Below are positions 19,249-29,637 of a stretch of 57,192 bases of DNA, piece after piece. Made by a program: the position numbers and the translations under genes. Where the stretch lies: positions 1 through 57,192 of the forward strand of contig JAAURJ010000013.1 of the NCBI GenBank assembly GCA_012032285.1, in the 5' to 3' direction. The number at the start of each line of letters is the position of its first letter. The stretch's first letter is position 1. Source of the stretch: Sphingomonadales bacterium (GTDB taxonomy: Bacteria; Pseudomonadota; Alphaproteobacteria; Sphingomonadales; Sphingomonadaceae). The notes beneath the pieces are model-generated. The model was given only the letters and a program-made list of their open reading frames with translations, searched no databases and was not told the DNA's origin.

Positions 19249-20197
19249 ATGGTTGATGTTTTTATAAGGGATGATGTTGCGACATTCCTGACTTTTTTGA
19301 ATGCAGTGCCGGGGCCACGGACACATGAGGTTCCGCCCACTGAATCAAGGGCTATGATGGCGGCAATGCGCGATGTGGCGGACGCACCTGTTGGCGTATT
19401 AGCGGTGAACAGGGAAATTGAAATTCCCGGCCCCCAGAGCATAATCAAAGCGCAGATTTTTGATGCACGCGAAAGCCGCGAAGCCGGACCCGTTATGGTG
19501 TTTTACCATGGTGGCGGCTTTGTGATCGGCGATATATTCGTTTATGAACCCTATTGTGCAGAAGTCGCGCGGCAGATCGATTTACCAGTGATTTCTGTGG
19601 ATTATCGTCTTGCGCCCGAACACCCTTTTCCCGCCGCAGCCGATGATTGTGAGGCGGCCACGCGCTGGATTGCGGAAAGCCCCGGCGGAGCTGGGGTATA
19701 AGGTTACAGGCTTGATTACCTCGGGTGATAGCGCGGGAGGCAATTTAACAATTGTAACAACGATGAGCCTGCGCGACAGACCAGCGGCTGTGCCGGTCCT
19801 ATTACAACATCCCATTTATCCGGTCGTATCCGACCATGGAAATTGGCAGAGCGCCCATGATTTTGCGGAAGGTTATTTGCTGACCCGGGACATGATGGAA
19901 TGGTTCACCAAGCTGTATGCCGCCGATATGAGTGAATATCGCGGCGCCCCCTTGTTATTCGACCAAAGCGGTATGCCGCCCAGCCTTGTTACCACAGCCA
20001 GCCTAGACCCCCTGCGCGATCAGGGACTTGCCTATGTCGATGCACTAAAAAAAGCAGGCGTCAATGTGCAGCATATTAGTGCAGATGGAAATATTCACGG
20101 CCATATAAATCTGCGCAAAGGGATACCCTCATCACAAGGTGATATAGATAATAATATGAATAAGTTAATGGCTATGCTTGAGGAAGTTTTGAGATAA
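19249..20197 (+). CDS. Alpha/beta hydrolase (hormone-sensitive-lipase-type esterase), frameshifted
   Basis: About 315 residues. HGGGFVIGD (oxyanion hole), SVDYRLAPEHPFPAA and GDSAGGNL (nucleophile Ser) are HSL-family esterase motifs; SLDPLRDQG (Asp) and GNIHGHINL (His region) complete the triad. The frame breaks between EAATRWIAESP and AELGYKVTGL; removing one C of the C4 run at 19680-19683 joins them. GGAGGG at 19235-19240 precedes ATG 19249. The stop is 2 bases before the rppH ATG, so they form an operon. Confidence 0.87.
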
Positions 20198-20199
20198 TA

Positions 20200-20679
20200 A
20201 TGGCGGAATTTGATGCTCTTCCATACCGTCCCTGTGCGGGGATCGTTCTTGCAAATGAAGATGGCAAGGTTTTTGTCGGCAGACGCATAGACAATCCTGA
20301 CAGTGAAGCCTGGCAAATGCCGCAAGGCGGTATTGATGACGGTGAAAGCGCAGATATGGCTGCGCTGCGTGAACTACAGGAGGAAACAGGCGTCCGGACC
20401 GAGTTGGTCGATATGATTGCTCAAAGCAAAGAAGAATATTTTTACGACTTGCCACCTGAATTGATCGGCAAATTATGGCAAGGCCGCTGGCGCGGACAAC
20501 GACAATATTGGTTCCTGATGCGATTTAAGGGAAGTGATAGCGACATCAATATCCAAACCCGTCATGCAGAATTTTCCGCTTGGAAATGGAGTGATCCGTC
20601 TGAAGTGCCCAAGATGATTGTACCGTTCAAACGCCATCTATATGAACGGGTTATCGCCGAATTCTACGATTTAATCTAA
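20200..20679 (+). CDS. rppH: RNA pyrophosphohydrolase
   Basis: 159-residue Nudix hydrolase that removes pyrophosphate from triphosphorylated mRNA 5' ends and so starts decay. Starts YRPCAGIVLANEDGKVFVGRR; the Nudix box is GGIDDGESADMAALRELQEETGV (starting near residue 46) with the RExxEE core RELQEETG; WFLMRF and AEFSAWKW follow the RppH pattern. Length is typical. GAGG in the end of the esterase gene serves as ribosome-binding site. Confidence 0.94.
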   Translation: MAEFDALPYRPCAGIVLANEDGKVFVGRRIDNPDSEAWQMPQGGIDDGESADMAALRELQEETGVRTELVDMIAQSKEEYFYDLPPELIGKLWQGRWRGQRQYWFLMRFKGSDSDINIQTRHAEFSAWKWSDPSEVPKMIVPFKRHLYERVIAEFYDLI

Positions 20680-20689
20680 TCTATTTTGC

Positions 20690-21256
20690 TTAATTATCGC
20701 CCGTTTGCTGCGCATCGGCGACGGGTTTGATGTCCACCGCGCTTGCCTGCATGACTGGTGCCTTACCGGCCTTGTTAATCGCGAGCGCCAGCTTATCCAC
20801 GCGGGTGCATTCGCCCTGACATAGCAACTTCAACCGGGCAAGGTTGGCCTTTGCCTGATCGACCGCCCCCTTGGCCAACATAGCTTCTGCCTGTTCTGCC
20901 AAAGCCACCTGATCATTGGGTTCAATCTCCAAAGCCTCTTTATAAAAACGGATCGCTTTGCCATTCAACCCCTTGGCACGAACAACACGTGCCATTTCCA
21001 GATAAGCGGCGCGGTTGCGGGGATCGACGGCGAGTGCGCTTTCATACCAATTGACAGCCTCTTCTGACTGATTGGCCTTGGCCGCTTCATTGCCCTTTTG
21101 CATTAGCGATAATGAAATGGGATTGACGTCATCATCAGCCTTTTTGCCAATGCTCGCGCTTGATAGCATGGCAAGCGATAAAGATAAGGCAATAGCGGCA
21201 GGCGAAAAACGCATGATTTTTTTCCAAATAGTTTCTTCAACAATAATTGCTATCAT
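20690..21256 (-). CDS. Secreted TPR-repeat protein
   Basis: Up to 188 residues. The signal peptide reads MRFSPAAIALSLSLAMLSSA, so ATG 21214 is the likely start, although ATG 21256 overlaps the rsmB stop (ATGA) and would couple translation. TPR helices follow: KGNEAAKANQSEEAVNWYES, NRAAYLEMARVVRAKGLNGK and DQVALAEQAEAMLAKGAVDQ. A Cys pair (LLCQGECTRV) sits near the end. Likely periplasmic scaffold; specific role unknown. Confidence 0.8.
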   Translation of the reverse strand: MIAIIVEETIWKKIMRFSPAAIALSLSLAMLSSASIGKKADDDVNPISLSLMQKGNEAAKANQSEEAVNWYESALAVDPRNRAAYLEMARVVRAKGLNGKAIRFYKEALEIEPNDQVALAEQAEAMLAKGAVDQAKANLARLKLLCQGECTRVDKLALAINKAGKAPVMQASAVDIKPVADAQQTGDN

Positions 21257-22434
21257 AGCTTTTGCAGCCTTGCCATGAAAAATCCGTCCGTTCCATCATG
21301 AAATGGGGTAAGCAGCAGACCGCCGCCTGACACACGCCCTGCACCAATATCTGGTTTTTCCGTTTGCCAACCAGCATGAGAGTTCAGAAAACGCGCGATC
21401 TGATCCGCGCCTTCCAAAGGCAAAAGCGAACAAACGGCATAGACCATATGTCCGCCTGAACGGACCATTTCGGACGCAATATCCATGATTCGCCCCTGCT
21501 CCGCCATGACGGCATTTAACCGAGCAGGATTAAGCCGCCACCGTGTTTCCGGATTGCGCCGCCAAGTGCCGCTACCTGAACAGGGGGCGTCGATGAGCAC
21601 CAAATCACATTGGCCGCGACAATCGGACAGCATTTCTGATTCTTGGCGGGGATTTAACAAGCGGGTTTCGATATTGGTTGCCCCAGCCCGCAGCGCCCTT
21701 GGGCCAAGCTGTGCCAGACGGTCACGGTTGACATCACTGGCGATTATCCGACCTTCTCCGTTCATATGCGCGGCTAAACTGAGTGTTTTTCCTCCGGCTC
21801 CAGCGCAAAAATCCATTACTGTCATACCCGCATCGGCGCGGCAGACATCGGCTATCAGCTGACTGCCTAAATCTTGAATATCAATCTGTCCGCCGGTCAT
21901 CAGCGGATGTTTTTCAATCGGATAGCCGGCGGGCAGGCGCAGCGCATCGGCGCTGACCTTGATCAACTGCGCCTCTGGCAGTGCGGTTCGTATCTGATCA
22001 CGCCCCGCCTTTAACCGGTTCACGCGGATATCGAGCGGAGCGCGGCCGAGCAATGCGGCAATTTCCGTTTCATCTAACAGGCCGGGTAAATAAGCATTGA
22101 TCCAACTAGGAAGCACGCCGCCCCCTGCCCTTAGCTCGCCCGGTGTCCGCAATGAAGGGCCGTAGCCGCTGCCGTCAAACAGCGCTGCCAATTCCGCATC
22201 GCCATCCGCCATTTCTGCAAAAGCGCTGCGCGCCGTTTCCGGACGCTCACCAAAGCGGCGGATCGCATTCCATGCCAGATCGCGGATTGCCCGCCGGTCT
22301 TTCGAACCGGCATAGCGGCGCCCCTTGAAAAACGCAGCCGCAAGCATATCGGCCGACGGCCCGTTGTCCCGCGCCGCGATGATAATTTCGTCAAGCAACT
22401 CTATTGCGGCTTGCAACCTTGCGGCGGGTCTCAT
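21253..22434 (-). CDS. rsmB: RsmB/NOP-family 16S rRNA (cytosine-5) methyltransferase
   Basis: 393-residue SAM-dependent m5C RNA methyltransferase, probably acting on 16S rRNA. SAM site VMDFCAGAGGKTLSLA, acidic motif IIASDVNRDRL, and the two catalytic Cys: DAPCSGSGTWRRNPE and YAVCSLLPLEG. The N-terminal region is NusB/RsmB-like helical. The exact methylation position cannot be read from sequence, so the symbol is by family. Seven bases separate it from guaB upstream. Confidence 0.87.
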   Translation of the reverse strand: MRPAARLQAAIELLDEIIIAARDNGPSADMLAAAFFKGRRYAGSKDRRAIRDLAWNAIRRFGERPETARSAFAEMADGDAELAALFDGSGYGPSLRTPGELRAGGGVLPSWINAYLPGLLDETEIAALLGRAPLDIRVNRLKAGRDQIRTALPEAQLIKVSADALRLPAGYPIEKHPLMTGGQIDIQDLGSQLIADVCRADAGMTVMDFCAGAGGKTLSLAAHMNGEGRIIASDVNRDRLAQLGPRALRAGATNIETRLLNPRQESEMLSDCRGQCDLVLIDAPCSGSGTWRRNPETRWRLNPARLNAVMAEQGRIMDIASEMVRSGGHMVYAVCSLLPLEGADQIARFLNSHAGWQTEKPDIGAGRVSGGGLLLTPFHDGTDGFFMARLQKL

Positions 22435-22440
22435 GATAAA

Positions 22441-23958
<1,518 letters not shown>

Positions 23959-25448
23959 TCAACTGCTAGGCCTGTCACGGCGATATTTGCGTGTATTCGC
24001 AAAATATTTGCCAAGTTCAATGTGCAAATCCGCATCCTGCGCCGCGCCGCCAAGCTGAGTTTTGTCGGTCAGCTCATCCCCCGCCCCATGATAATCGCTT
24101 TCCAAAAAGCGTTGCAGCTGATCCAGATCGGCAAACGCGCCCCCCACCATCAACGCCGGAACACCCTTTTGGGCCAGTGCCCAGCCATCCTGCCGCCGGA
24201 TAAAAGCATTGGCATCATTGGAAGTTTCCATTTCCCGCCCCATCTTAACGGCCACCTTTTCAATCGCTCCATCGAGCAGCGTAGTGCCGCGGCCGATAAT
24301 CGCCACCTTTGCCCCCGTGGTGCAATGGCTATGGTGTCGACGTTCAGCGCAATGACGATATCCTCCAATGGAAAAACCGGCTTTTCAGCATAGGCATAAG
24401 CGCCCAGCAAGCCGCTTTCCTCTGCCGTGGTCGCCAGAAAATAAATATCGCGGTCATTCCTTTTTTTACGCAGCGCCTTTGCCACTTCGGTCAAGACAGC
24501 AATACCGCTGGCATTATCGACCGCTCCGTTGCAAATCCGGTCTTCCTCGGTCTCAGGTCGGCATAGCCCCAAATGATCCCAATGCCCGATATACAAAACC
24601 GCCCCGCTGCCTTTTTTACGGCCCGGAATTTTTCCGATCACATTATAGCTATTAAAGCGTTCGACATGGGTTGTGACTTCCAAATCGGCGGTTATACCAA
24701 AATCCACAGCCGCAAAATCCGCATCTTGTGCTGATCGGACGAGTTTATCCCAGTCCCGGCCGGTTGCTGTCGAGAGACCAACAACAAATTCTGCGCTCAC
24801 CGCGCCTTGTAAGGCGGCGGTATCGTCATTGCTTTCCAACTGTAATCTAGGGCTTATTAAACGGCGGCGTATGCTATTCCAGCTGCCGGGTTCATTATCT
24901 GATATCAACACAACCGCCTCTGCTCCTGCTGCAACAAGGGCTTCGCGTCTTGCCGCCGAAGAACGCATATCTTCGGGAAGGAAGGCGGCCTCTGTTTGCA
25001 GCATGAAAACAAGCTTGCCCGTTACATCGCCCACCAATTTGCCGTTTTTGTTAACGCCATGGCCAACGAACTGTACTGATAAAGATGTTCTGGAATAGGA
25101 CGGATCCTTGCCTATCAAAATGATTTCGCTGTCCGCAAATTTCAGCTTTCGGCCCTTTTGCGTAAAAGAGAGCTTTGTGCTGCCCGCCGCCCTGCGAACC
25201 ATCGGCACCGGATCAAACCAGCTGCCGTCAAGCGCAGCGGGCTTCAATCCGGCTTTGGTCCAGTTGCGGGCGATATAGTCAATGGTTTTGGCTTCACCTT
25301 CGGTGCCCGGCTCTCGCCCTGCAAATTCATCGCTGGCCAAAATTTCGATATGCGTTCGTAATTGCGCTTCACTTACTCCTGCCGCATGGGCCGGCAAAGA
25401 TAGTAAAAATATCGCAATAGCCGCAAATAAATTTACGGTTTTCCGCAT
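23959..25448 (-). CDS. Secreted M28-family zinc aminopeptidase, frameshifted
   Basis: About 495 residues. Signal peptide MRKTVNLFAAIAIFLLSLPAHA; DEFAGREPGTEGE, a PA-domain-like middle, and M28 metal motifs GHWDHLG, DNASGIAVL and AEESGLLGAYAY, then ALNVDTIA. The frame breaks after IAPRG; adding one G to the C5 run at 24312-24316 (plus strand) gives PRGAKVAIIGRGTTLLDGAI. The C-terminal frame keeps DYHGAGDE with the last metal His. Likely periplasmic or outer-membrane-exported peptidase. Confidence 0.87.
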
Positions 25449-25651
25449 TCACACACTCCAAATTTTTACAGGTGCCCTGTTTTCCGCATCCGACTGCGGA
25501 ATGCGCCGTAAGATCATATTTCTCTCTTTTGCATATTAAAGACAAGGTAGCGAGATAAAAGATAACTTCCGATTTTGCTTGGCAAGCAGGATAAATTTGG
25601 CAAGATTGATAATGCAGTGCGAATGGCTGCGGCATAACAGGAGGATATTTG

Positions 25652-26572
25652 ATGGCTGGTTTCACCTTGGCATTTTTAGCGATGATCGCCGTAATTATAT
25701 ATTTGCTGGTAAGCGTGAAAATTGTTCGGCAGGGATTCAACTACACAATTGAATATTTCGGTAGATTCCAAACTGTTGCCATGCCAGGATTCAATTTTTT
25801 CCCTGCATTTTTCTACCGCGTGGGCCGCAAGGTCAATATGATGGAACAGGTGCTCGACATTCCAGGTCAGGAAATCATCACCAAAGATAATGCCATGGTT
25901 GCGGTTGATGGTGTTGTCTTTTTCCAGGTGCTCGACGCCGCAAAGGCAGCTTATGAAGTGTCCGACCTGTTTGTTGCTTTAATGAATTTGACCACAACCA
26001 ATTTGCGGACGGTTATGGGATCGATGGACTTGGACGAGCTTCTGTCAAAGCGGGATGAGATTAACGCAAGGCTTCTCGTGGTAGTGGATGAGGCGACAAC
26101 GCCGTGGGGTATTAAAATCACCCGTGTTGAGATTAAAGATATCCGCCCGCCGGTCGACATCAGCAACGCCATGGCCCGTCAAATGAAGGCCGAGCGCGAA
26201 AAACGCGCTCAGATATTGGAAGCCGAAGGTCTGCGTGCTTCGGAAATCCTGCGCGCAGAAGGCGAAAAGCAAAGCCAGATTTTGCAAGCCGAAGGGCGCC
26301 GCGAAGCCGCTTACCGTGATGCAGAGGCCCGCGAACGCGAAGCCGAGGCAGAGGCGAAGGCAACGCAAATGGTGTCCGAAGCTATCGCCAATGGCAATGC
26401 GCAAGCGATTAACTATTTCATCGCACAGGACTATGTCGCTGCGATCAGCAAATTTGCCACATCCCCCAATGCCAAAACCATTTTATTCCCCGTAGAGGCG
26501 ACACAGCTAATCGGCACTCTCGGCGGCATTGGCGAACTGGCCAAAGAGGCACTTGGTACTGAAAAGAAATAA
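25652..26572 (+). CDS. SPFH/Band 7 (stomatin-like, QmcA-type) membrane protein
   Basis: 306 residues. One N-terminal membrane helix (residues 3-24), an SPFH domain (VRQGFNYTIEYFGRF, DGVVFFQVLDAAKAAYEV, LRTVMGSMDLDELLSKRDEI, TRVEIKDIRPP), then a long charged coiled coil rich in Glu/Ala/Arg. ATG 25652 follows a strong AGGAGG with 7-base spacing; the TTG just before it is not needed. Band 7 proteins oligomerise in membrane microdomains. The next gene is NfeD-like, the usual partner pair. Confidence 0.93.
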   Translation: MAGFTLAFLAMIAVIIYLLVSVKIVRQGFNYTIEYFGRFQTVAMPGFNFFPAFFYRVGRKVNMMEQVLDIPGQEIITKDNAMVAVDGVVFFQVLDAAKAAYEVSDLFVALMNLTTTNLRTVMGSMDLDELLSKRDEINARLLVVVDEATTPWGIKITRVEIKDIRPPVDISNAMARQMKAEREKRAQILEAEGLRASEILRAEGEKQSQILQAEGRREAAYRDAEAREREAEAEAKATQMVSEAIANGNAQAINYFIAQDYVAAISKFATSPNAKTILFPVEATQLIGTLGGIGELAKEALGTEKK

Positions 26573-26591
26573 ATTTTATGGGACTATTATC

Positions 26592-27047
26592 ATGAACGCG
26601 ATCGAAGCTTTTCTGGGCCTTGAAGGCCAATGGCTCTGGTTCATATTGGCTGCGATTTTGGCGATCGTCGAAATCATCGTGCCAGGTATCTTTCTGGTTT
26701 TCATCGCCATAGCAGCGGCGCTTACCGGATTTGCCACACTCATTCTTGATTTCAACGTTCCGGCGCAGCTTATCTTTTTCGCCATATCCTCACTCGTTTG
26801 CGTCTATGGCGGCAAACATTGGTATAATCAGCAGGATATCGAAAGCAGTGACCCCATGCTTAATGACCGCAGCGCTCGTATGGTAGGCAAAATTGTTACT
26901 ATTGTTGAAGCGGTGGATGCCAATGGCGGCCGCGTGCGTGTTGGCGATGGCGAATGGCCAGCCCGCGGTCCTAAATTAAAAGTCGGAGAAAAAGCCCGCA
27001 TTGCTGCCGTTGTCGGCGGTGTTGTTGAGGTGGAGGAGATAGGCTGA
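26592..27047 (+). CDS. NfeD-family membrane protein
   Basis: 151 residues from ATG 26592: three membrane helices (LWFILAAILAIVEIIVPGIF, LVFIAIAAALTGFATLIL, LIFFAISSLVCVYGG) and a C-terminal OB-fold domain (RMVGKIVTIVEAVDANGGRV, WPARGPKL). NfeD short-form proteins act with the stomatin-type protein encoded just upstream, possibly in membrane quality control. The frame is open upstream to 26529 but that part overlaps the SPFH gene. Confidence 0.92.
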   Translation: MNAIEAFLGLEGQWLWFILAAILAIVEIIVPGIFLVFIAIAAALTGFATLILDFNVPAQLIFFAISSLVCVYGGKHWYNQQDIESSDPMLNDRSARMVGKIVTIVEAVDANGGRVRVGDGEWPARGPKLKVGEKARIAAVVGGVVEVEEIG

Positions 27048-27135
27048 GGCGGCTTTAACGCCAAGCCATCCTATCTTCTCACACAATAAAGCCAAATATA
27101 TCGAAGACGGGTTTGTTTTCCGCGTCTCCTTCCCG

Positions 27136-27714
27136 CTATTTCATCAACTTGCCTGCCATGCCGATAATATCATCGAGCGGGTTGCCATCACCATCCAAAT
27201 CCAGCAACGCGCCAATTCCGCCCGCAGATGAAGCCTGTCCGCCGCCGCCTAGCAAGCCGCCCAATATGCTACCTAGGCCACCCGAAGATTCGCCCGCGCT
27301 GTTATTCCCGCTACTGTTTTTCGCCAGATAACCTGCGACCAGCATCGCCAATATCGGCAACATTTTTTTCAGTATTGATGGGTCAATGCCGGTGGAACCC
27401 GATGCTTGGCCGGCCACAGCCCTGCTGACATCTTTGGAACCGAAAATCTGTCCCAAAATGTCATTGCCCTTTTCTACAGGCGTCGGTTCGGGGGCCAGCA
27501 CCGAATCAAACAGACCGCCACCGCCCAATTGACCCAGCAAGCCGCCAAGACCCTCAAGCCCGGAAGGCTGCGCCTGAGTCTGTTTCTTAAACCCGCCCAA
27601 AATTGAGGGTAAAAGCGCCTCCGCACCCATTTGGGCCACTTGTTCATTGACGCCCAATTGCTGAGCAATTGAACCGATTGCACCTGATTGTTTCAATATT
27701 GCCGCGATATCCAT
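27136..27714 (-). CDS. DUF937-type protein with C-terminal DGDGNPLDD motif
   Basis: 192 residues from ATG 27714, preceded by AGGAGG. N-terminal helical DUF937-like repeat (MDIAAILKQSGAIGSIAQQL, NEQVAQMGAEALLPSILGGF), Gly/Gln-rich low-complexity stretches, and a C-terminal LLDLDGDGNPLDDIIGMAG with the spacing of a calcium-type D-x-D-x-D loop. No signal peptide. Function unknown. It is convergent to the NfeD gene and divergent from the DUF3597 gene; compare with the gene at 28442. Confidence 0.82.
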   Translation of the reverse strand: MDIAAILKQSGAIGSIAQQLGVNEQVAQMGAEALLPSILGGFKKQTQAQPSGLEGLGGLLGQLGGGGLFDSVLAPEPTPVEKGNDILGQIFGSKDVSRAVAGQASGSTGIDPSILKKMLPILAMLVAGYLAKNSSGNNSAGESSGGLGSILGGLLGGGGQASSAGGIGALLDLDGDGNPLDDIIGMAGKLMK

Positions 27715-27816
27715 ATTATCCTCCTGCTTAAAAACATAGTGTGACCATGAACCTCTACTAGCACAAGACAGGAATGAGTGAATTCCACTAACATGGACCG
27801 AATTTTGGTTATGCAC

Positions 27817-27837
27817 ATAGCGATGGCCCCGCTATGA
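27817..27837. promoter_or_regulatory. 7-bp hairpin in divergent gap upstream of DUF3597 gene
   Basis: CATAGCG (27817-27823), 7-base loop, CGCTATG (27831-27837): a perfect inverted repeat about 45 bases before ATG 27883 and about 100 bases from the divergent DUF937 gene. No T-run follows, so an operator or 5'UTR structure is more likely than a terminator. Role unproven. Confidence 0.35.
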
Positions 27838-27882
27838 TAGCAGTGTAGAAGATTCCCTGTCATCATAATAAGAGGAGATAAT

Positions 27883-28299
27883 ATGAGCATATTCGGCAAG
27901 ATTAAGGACGCTATTTTCGGCAAAAAAGCGGTTGCTTCCACCAACACTGCTTCGGTCAGTCCGGTCGGCGCAGCTATTGAATCTGCAGTCGGTGCAGCGG
28001 CCGATGTTGCCGAGGCCAATGCGTCTCCCGCTCCGATCAGCGAAGTTGATGTTATCGCGCACTTGGAAGAAATGGCCGCCGCCAGCCCACACACCTTGAA
28101 CTGGCGCAGTTCGATTGTGGACCTGATGAAATTGGTCGGCATGGAAAGCTCTTTGCAAGAGCGCAAGGACTTGGCAATGGAACTGGGCTATACCGGCACA
28201 TTGGAAGGAAGCGCGGAGATGAATATCTGGCTGCACAAAGCGGTGATGAACGAACTTGCCAAAAATGGCGGCAATGTTCCGGCAGAATTGCTGAATTAA
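27883..28299 (+). CDS. DUF3597 domain protein
   Basis: 138 residues. MSIFGKIKDAIFGKK leads, an Ala-rich linker follows, then the DUF3597 domain: DVIAHLEEMAAASPHTLNWR, SSIVDLMKLVGMESSLQERK, ELGYTGTLEGSAEMNIWLHK. Related domains are found in proteins with LysM or BON modules; here the domain is alone and has no signal peptide. AGAGGAGA precedes the ATG by 5 bases. A good terminator follows at 28335. Function unknown. Confidence 0.85.
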   Translation: MSIFGKIKDAIFGKKAVASTNTASVSPVGAAIESAVGAAADVAEANASPAPISEVDVIAHLEEMAAASPHTLNWRSSIVDLMKLVGMESSLQERKDLAMELGYTGTLEGSAEMNIWLHKAVMNELAKNGGNVPAELLN

Positions 28300-28334
28300 T
28301 TCAGCCTTAAAGTAACACACAAAATTCCAACAAG

Positions 28335-28366
28335 AAACCCGGCCAGATTGGACCGGGTTTTTGTTT
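28335..28366 (+). terminator. Rho-independent terminator after DUF3597 gene
   Basis: AAACCCGG (28335-28342), 10-base loop, CCGGGTTT (28353-28360) followed by TTGTTT. Perfect 8-bp stem with T-rich tail, 36 bases after the DUF3597 stop. Confidence 0.85.
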
Positions 28367-28441
28367 CTAAAGAAAGATTATTATTCAGATAATTGCTATT
28401 CGAAAAAGCGATTTTAGCATGATCACAGACCTGATCCAGCC

Positions 28442-28804
28442 TTATTTCTTTCCGAACAAACCCGATGCCATAGATGTTATATCGTTGAGCGGATTACCAT
28501 CCCCGTCGCGGTCGAGAAATCCGCCAATTTTTCCGAAAATGCTGTGATCACCTTTCATCATTTCGGAGATTTTACCAAGCGCACCTTCACCGCCCATTTG
28601 CTCCATGATCTCACCCATTTTTCCGCGATCAAGGCCTGTTTCGGCAGAGGCTGTTTCCAGTGTATCACCCGGCGCACTATGTGATTTTGCCAAAGAGGCC
28701 ACCGCACCTTCAACCTGAGCCGGATCAAGGCCGACTTTGGCCGCCAGCCCTTTAATATCGACATTGCTGGTTACTTGGCTCAACAGACCGTCTAATATAC
28801 TCAT
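28442..28804 (-). CDS. Small protein with DUF937-like helices and C-terminal DGDGNPLND motif
   Basis: 120 residues from ATG 28804 (MSILDGLLSQVTSNVDIKGL), with AAGGAAAA upstream; the frame is open to 28864 but the shorter start is more natural. Helical body (KVGLDPAQVEGAVASLAKSH, GEIMEQMGGEGALGKISEMM) and a C-terminal FLDRDGDGNPLNDITSMASG, nearly the same loop as in the protein at 27136-27714. The two may be distant paralogues sharing a metal-binding or export/targeting motif. Function unknown. Confidence 0.8.
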   Translation of the reverse strand: MSILDGLLSQVTSNVDIKGLAAKVGLDPAQVEGAVASLAKSHSAPGDTLETASAETGLDRGKMGEIMEQMGGEGALGKISEMMKGDHSIFGKIGGFLDRDGDGNPLNDITSMASGLFGKK

Positions 28805-28929
28805 TTCATTTTCCTTTTCATCCAATGCCCAATTCATTATAACAGCAAAAGCCGTTTCCGTCATCTTCGCCGTTGAATATCATGTAGCAAAATATTGATG
28901 ATAAGGCCGCTGCTTCCTATAGAGGCAGG

Positions 28930-29637
28930 ATGGAACCTTGTATTGCCCTTGTGGATGATGATAAAAATATCCTGACATCCGTTTCGATTGCCATGCAGTC
29001 CGAAGGTTTTGCCACCCGTATATATTCGGACGCCGAAACCGCGTTAAAGGCACTGACCGAAAAACCCGCTGATCTCGGCATTTTCGATATTAAAATGCCG
29101 CGTATGGATGGGCTTGAGCTGCTTCGCCAATTGCGCGAAAAATCCTCCATGCCAGTGATATTCCTAACCTCTAAGGATGAGGAGCTGGATGAGGCATTGG
29201 GGCTTGCCATGGGGGCCGATGATTATATCACAAAGCCGTTTTCACAGCGCCTGCTCATCGCAAGAGTGAAGGCCATATTGCGCCGCGCCGCCTATGTCAG
29301 CGCCGATAGCAACGGCGAGGATCAGGAGGAAAGCGAACCGATGATACGCGGACGGTTACATATGGATCCGGCCCGCCATCATGTGCAGTGGAATGACAAA
29401 AAGGTGACCCTGACCGTCACCGAATTCCTGATATTAGAGGCGCTGGCAAGCCGCCCCGGCGTCATTCGCACCCGTGACCAATTGATGGACGCTGCTTATC
29501 AGGATGATGTCTATGTTGATGACCGTACGATAGACAGCCATATCAAAAGGCTGCGGCGTAAATTCAGAGAGGTGGATCCCGAATTTACTGGTATCGATAC
29601 ACTCTACGGGGCCGGTTACCGTTTTGCCGACGATTGA
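28930..29637 (+). CDS. chvI: Two-component response regulator ChvI (OmpR type)
   Basis: 235 residues. REC domain (ALVDDDKN, phospho-acceptor Asp53 in [28 protein letters not shown]) and winged-helix DNA-binding domain ([45 protein letters not shown]). The immediate kinase partner and HprK/HPr neighbours identify it as the alphaproteobacterial ChvI/ExoS-type regulator of envelope and acid-stress genes. It overlaps chvG by 14 bases. Confidence 0.93.
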   Translation: MEPCIALVDDDKNILTSVSIAMQSEGFATRIYSDAETALKALTEKPADLGIFDIKMPRMDGLELLRQLREKSSMPVIFLTSKDEELDEALGLAMGADDYITKPFSQRLLIARVKAILRRAAYVSADSNGEDQEESEPMIRGRLHMDPARHHVQWNDKKVTLTVTEFLILEALASRPGVIRTRDQLMDAAYQDDVYVDDRTIDSHIKRLRRKFREVDPEFTGIDTLYGAGYRFADD

